Below are positions 7,164-8,099 of a stretch of 8,099 bases of DNA, piece after piece. The notes beneath the pieces are model-generated. The model was not told where the DNA came from. It searched no databases and saw only the letters and a program-made list of their open reading frames with translations. The stretch is from an uncultured Porphyromonadaceae bacterium (GTDB lineage: Bacteria; Bacteroidota; Bacteroidia; Bacteroidales; Muribaculaceae). The position numbers and the translations under genes are program-made. The DNA lies in assembly GCA_947176615.1 (NCBI GenBank), contig CAMWRO010000125.1, forward strand, positions 1 through 8,099. The letters run 5' to 3'. How positions within the stretch are numbered: the stretch's first letter is position 1; each line of letters begins with the position of its first letter.

Positions 7164-7465
7164 TTTTTTTCACCGCCGCCACCTTCGGCATCCGCCTTGC
7201 CTTGCGAGACTGCCTGCCCCCACTCGACCATGTCCTCGGGGTTGATGCTGTCGGCAAAGTCCATGAGAGACATGTCGAAAGGTCGGCCCTCGCGCTTGGC
7301 GGCCGACACCACGCAGCACCACAGATAGGCGCACAGGTCGCTGAAACTGCCGGGGTCAATCTCGGTGATTTCCTTGCCTGTTTCCTGCTTGAAGCGCAGC
7401 ATGGCCCCCATAGTGGGACTACAGGGGTATGCCGTGCCGTTTACGGTTATCTCGATGCGTTTCAT
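7148..7465 (-). CDS. Tail assembly chaperone, gpG-like
   Basis: This 105-aa protein has an ATG at 7465 that overlaps the tail tube stop as ATGA (7462-7465), which fixes the start and suggests coupled translation. Residues 1-20 form a short beta start (MKRIEITVNGTAYPCSPTMG), followed by helical sequence, FKQETGKEI and SDLCAYLWCCVVSAAKREG. The C-terminus is a low-complexity tail (AEGGGGEKKRERR), as expected for the linker where a frameshift occurs. Location between tube and tape measure genes and the A-run near the 3' end match the gpG/gpGT arrangement found in most long-tailed phages. The unshifted product ends at the TAG at 7150-7148, and a minority of ribosomes would move to the -1 frame to make the 211-aa fusion. 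The protein is expected to act in assembly and be absent from the mature tail. No enzyme motif is visible. Confidence 0.85.
   Translation of the reverse strand: MKRIEITVNGTAYPCSPTMGAMLRFKQETGKEITEIDPGSFSDLCAYLWCCVVSAAKREGRPFDMSLMDFADSINPEDMVEWGQAVSQGKADAEGGGGEKKRERR
7161..7171 (-). promoter_or_regulatory. Programmed -1 frameshift slippery site (G-A9-G)
   Basis: On the coding strand the zero frame reads GAA AAA AAA AGG, with nine consecutive A (7170-7162). The heptamer A AAA AAA (7169-7163) fits the X XXY YYZ rule and allows both tRNAs to re-pair after a -1 slip. The zero frame stops at 7150-7148 and the -1 frame is open from 7169, after a TGA at 7172-7170, so the two frames overlap by only about 20 bases and the A-run lies in that window. 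A run of nine A could also give RNA polymerase slippage; adding one A has the same effect. I see no strong stimulatory hairpin directly downstream. Confidence 0.82.
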
Positions 7466-7950
7466 GCTCCGGCTGTTTGGGTTTCGGGAATTTCGGTAAT
7501 CGCGGATTCGTCAAAAGTCACCTCCCCGTCATGTTCGAGGTTGATGCTGTAGGTCGCGTCGTCCTGAGCGGGGTCGGTGCGTTCAAGCGAGGTGATGACA
7601 AACTTGCCCGTGAGGTAAGGCTTGTTGGTGTTGTCGCGCTCCATGCACTTGACCTCCACGCTCTGCCCCTTGCCAATCAGGGCGAGACACGACTTGTATC
7701 CCGACTCGGTTTCCTGATAAAACCCGAGGCCCTCGGCCGAGATTGAAACGCTCAGGCCGACCACGCCCTTGTTTTTCCACAGTCCCGCTGAAATGCCCTT
7801 TGTCGCTTCGGGTTTTACCGCCCTGTCCTTGGTCTCGCTGTTGATGGTGGTGGTGTGGGTAGTACAGTGACCCACGGCCTTGCCGTTGATGTAAAGCAGC
7901 ATGTCGCTGCCGTTACAGTAGCCGGTTTTCTTTGAAGTTGTTGTCGCCAT
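7462..7950 (-). CDS. Major tail tube protein
   Basis: This 162-aa protein forms the tail tube by stacking hexameric rings. Sequence features are those of Bacteroidales phage tube proteins: an early DMLLYINGKAVGHCTTHTT (residues 16-34), ETKDRAVK (39-46), WKNKGVVGLSVSISAEGLGF (58-77), and a late strand pair around FVITSLERTDP (117-127) and YSINLEHDGEV (134-144). It is almost all beta. I chose the ATG at 7950 (MATTTSKK) because it follows an A-rich leader and matches how such proteins usually begin. A start nine codons earlier at 7977 (MNNQKT) overlaps the stop of the upstream gene as ATGA, the same junction type used at two other places here, so it is a serious alternative. A still longer reading upstream to 8064 overlaps another coding frame and is unlikely. 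It ends in an ATGA overlap with the chaperone. Confidence 0.88.
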   Translation of the reverse strand: MATTTSKKTGYCNGSDMLLYINGKAVGHCTTHTTTINSETKDRAVKPEATKGISAGLWKNKGVVGLSVSISAEGLGFYQETESGYKSCLALIGKGQSVEVKCMERDNTNKPYLTGKFVITSLERTDPAQDDATYSINLEHDGEVTFDESAITEIPETQTAGA

Positions 7951-7973
7951 ATTTGTTAATGTTTTTTGGTTGT

Positions 7974-8099
7974 TCATATCTTTATACTGAATACAAGCTG
8001 CTGCAGAAACGCGTCGTCCTGATAGCCTTCCTCGCCGCCGGTCAGGTAGCATGAGCGCATACACATGCCGTCATGCTCGGCACTCGCGCAGTCCAATGC
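7974..8099 (-). CDS. C-terminal end of upstream tail gene, perhaps tail terminator
   Basis: Only the last 41 codons are in the window, ending at TGA (7976-7974). The frame is open through the right edge, reading EGYQDDAFLQQLVFSIKI at its end. The ending of alternating hydrophobic residues suggests a final beta strand. A gene just before the tube protein in long-tailed phages is commonly the tail terminator or completion protein, which is the only ground for the suggestion. The stop overlaps a possible ATG for the tube protein at 7977. Codon use and base composition match the neighbouring tail genes. Confidence 0.6.
   Translation of the reverse strand, partial: ALDCASAEHDGMCMRSCYLTGGEEGYQDDAFLQQLVFSIKI

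Noticed and set aside
7010..7552. 180-codon plus-strand frame opposite the chaperone and tube genes
   Set aside because: It is antisense to recognised tail genes and crosses three of them; Arg/Cys-rich text is typical of an antisense shadow in GC-rich DNA.
7951..8064. N-terminal extension of the tube protein up to an ATG at 8064
   Set aside because: The extension (MYALMLPDRRRG onward) overlaps the better-supported ending of the upstream gene and reads as Arg-rich out-of-frame sequence.

Overview
The window is an ordered block of tail-morphogenesis genes from a long-tailed (probably siphovirus-like) phage or prophage. I believe the host belongs to the Bacteroidales. The reasons are the familiar look of the tail tube, chaperone and hub proteins, AT-rich gene leaders without clear Shine-Dalgarno sequences, and one promoter-like site of the Bacteroides form (TAnnTTTG). 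No integrase, repressor, lysis or capsid gene lies here, so a free phage and a prophage cannot be told apart. All large genes are on the minus strand, so transcription runs from high to low coordinates.

Layout in the direction of tail transcription: the last 41 codons of an upstream gene, possibly a tail terminator (8099-7974); the major tail tube protein (7950-7462); a two-part tail-assembly chaperone (7465-7148 and 7163-6831), whose halves are joined by a run of nine A that looks like a programmed -1 frameshift site; a 156-base AT-rich gap; the 867-aa tape measure protein (6674-4071); an 889-aa baseplate hub or tail-tip protein (4065-1396); and the first 466 codons of a tail fibre protein that runs off the window (1399-1). 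Apart from the gap before the tape measure, the genes overlap by ATGA or lie within a few tens of bases, as in a single late operon. The products would act together: the tube protein polymerises around the tape measure, which is first held by the chaperone and its frameshifted form, and the hub caps the tip and carries the fibre.

The part that the tail operon does not explain is the gap between chaperone and tape measure. Read on the plus strand, against all the neighbours, it has a Bacteroides-type promoter (6680-6711), a 33-codon ORF for a one-helix membrane peptide (6733-6834), and then a hairpin with an 11-bp perfect stem followed by seven T (6918-6959), the last lying inside the chaperone coding sequence. 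This is a complete small transcription unit of the kind called a moron. It sits where, as I recall, coliphage HK97 carries its superinfection-exclusion gene. The membrane peptide is predicted only from sequence, and its function is unknown.
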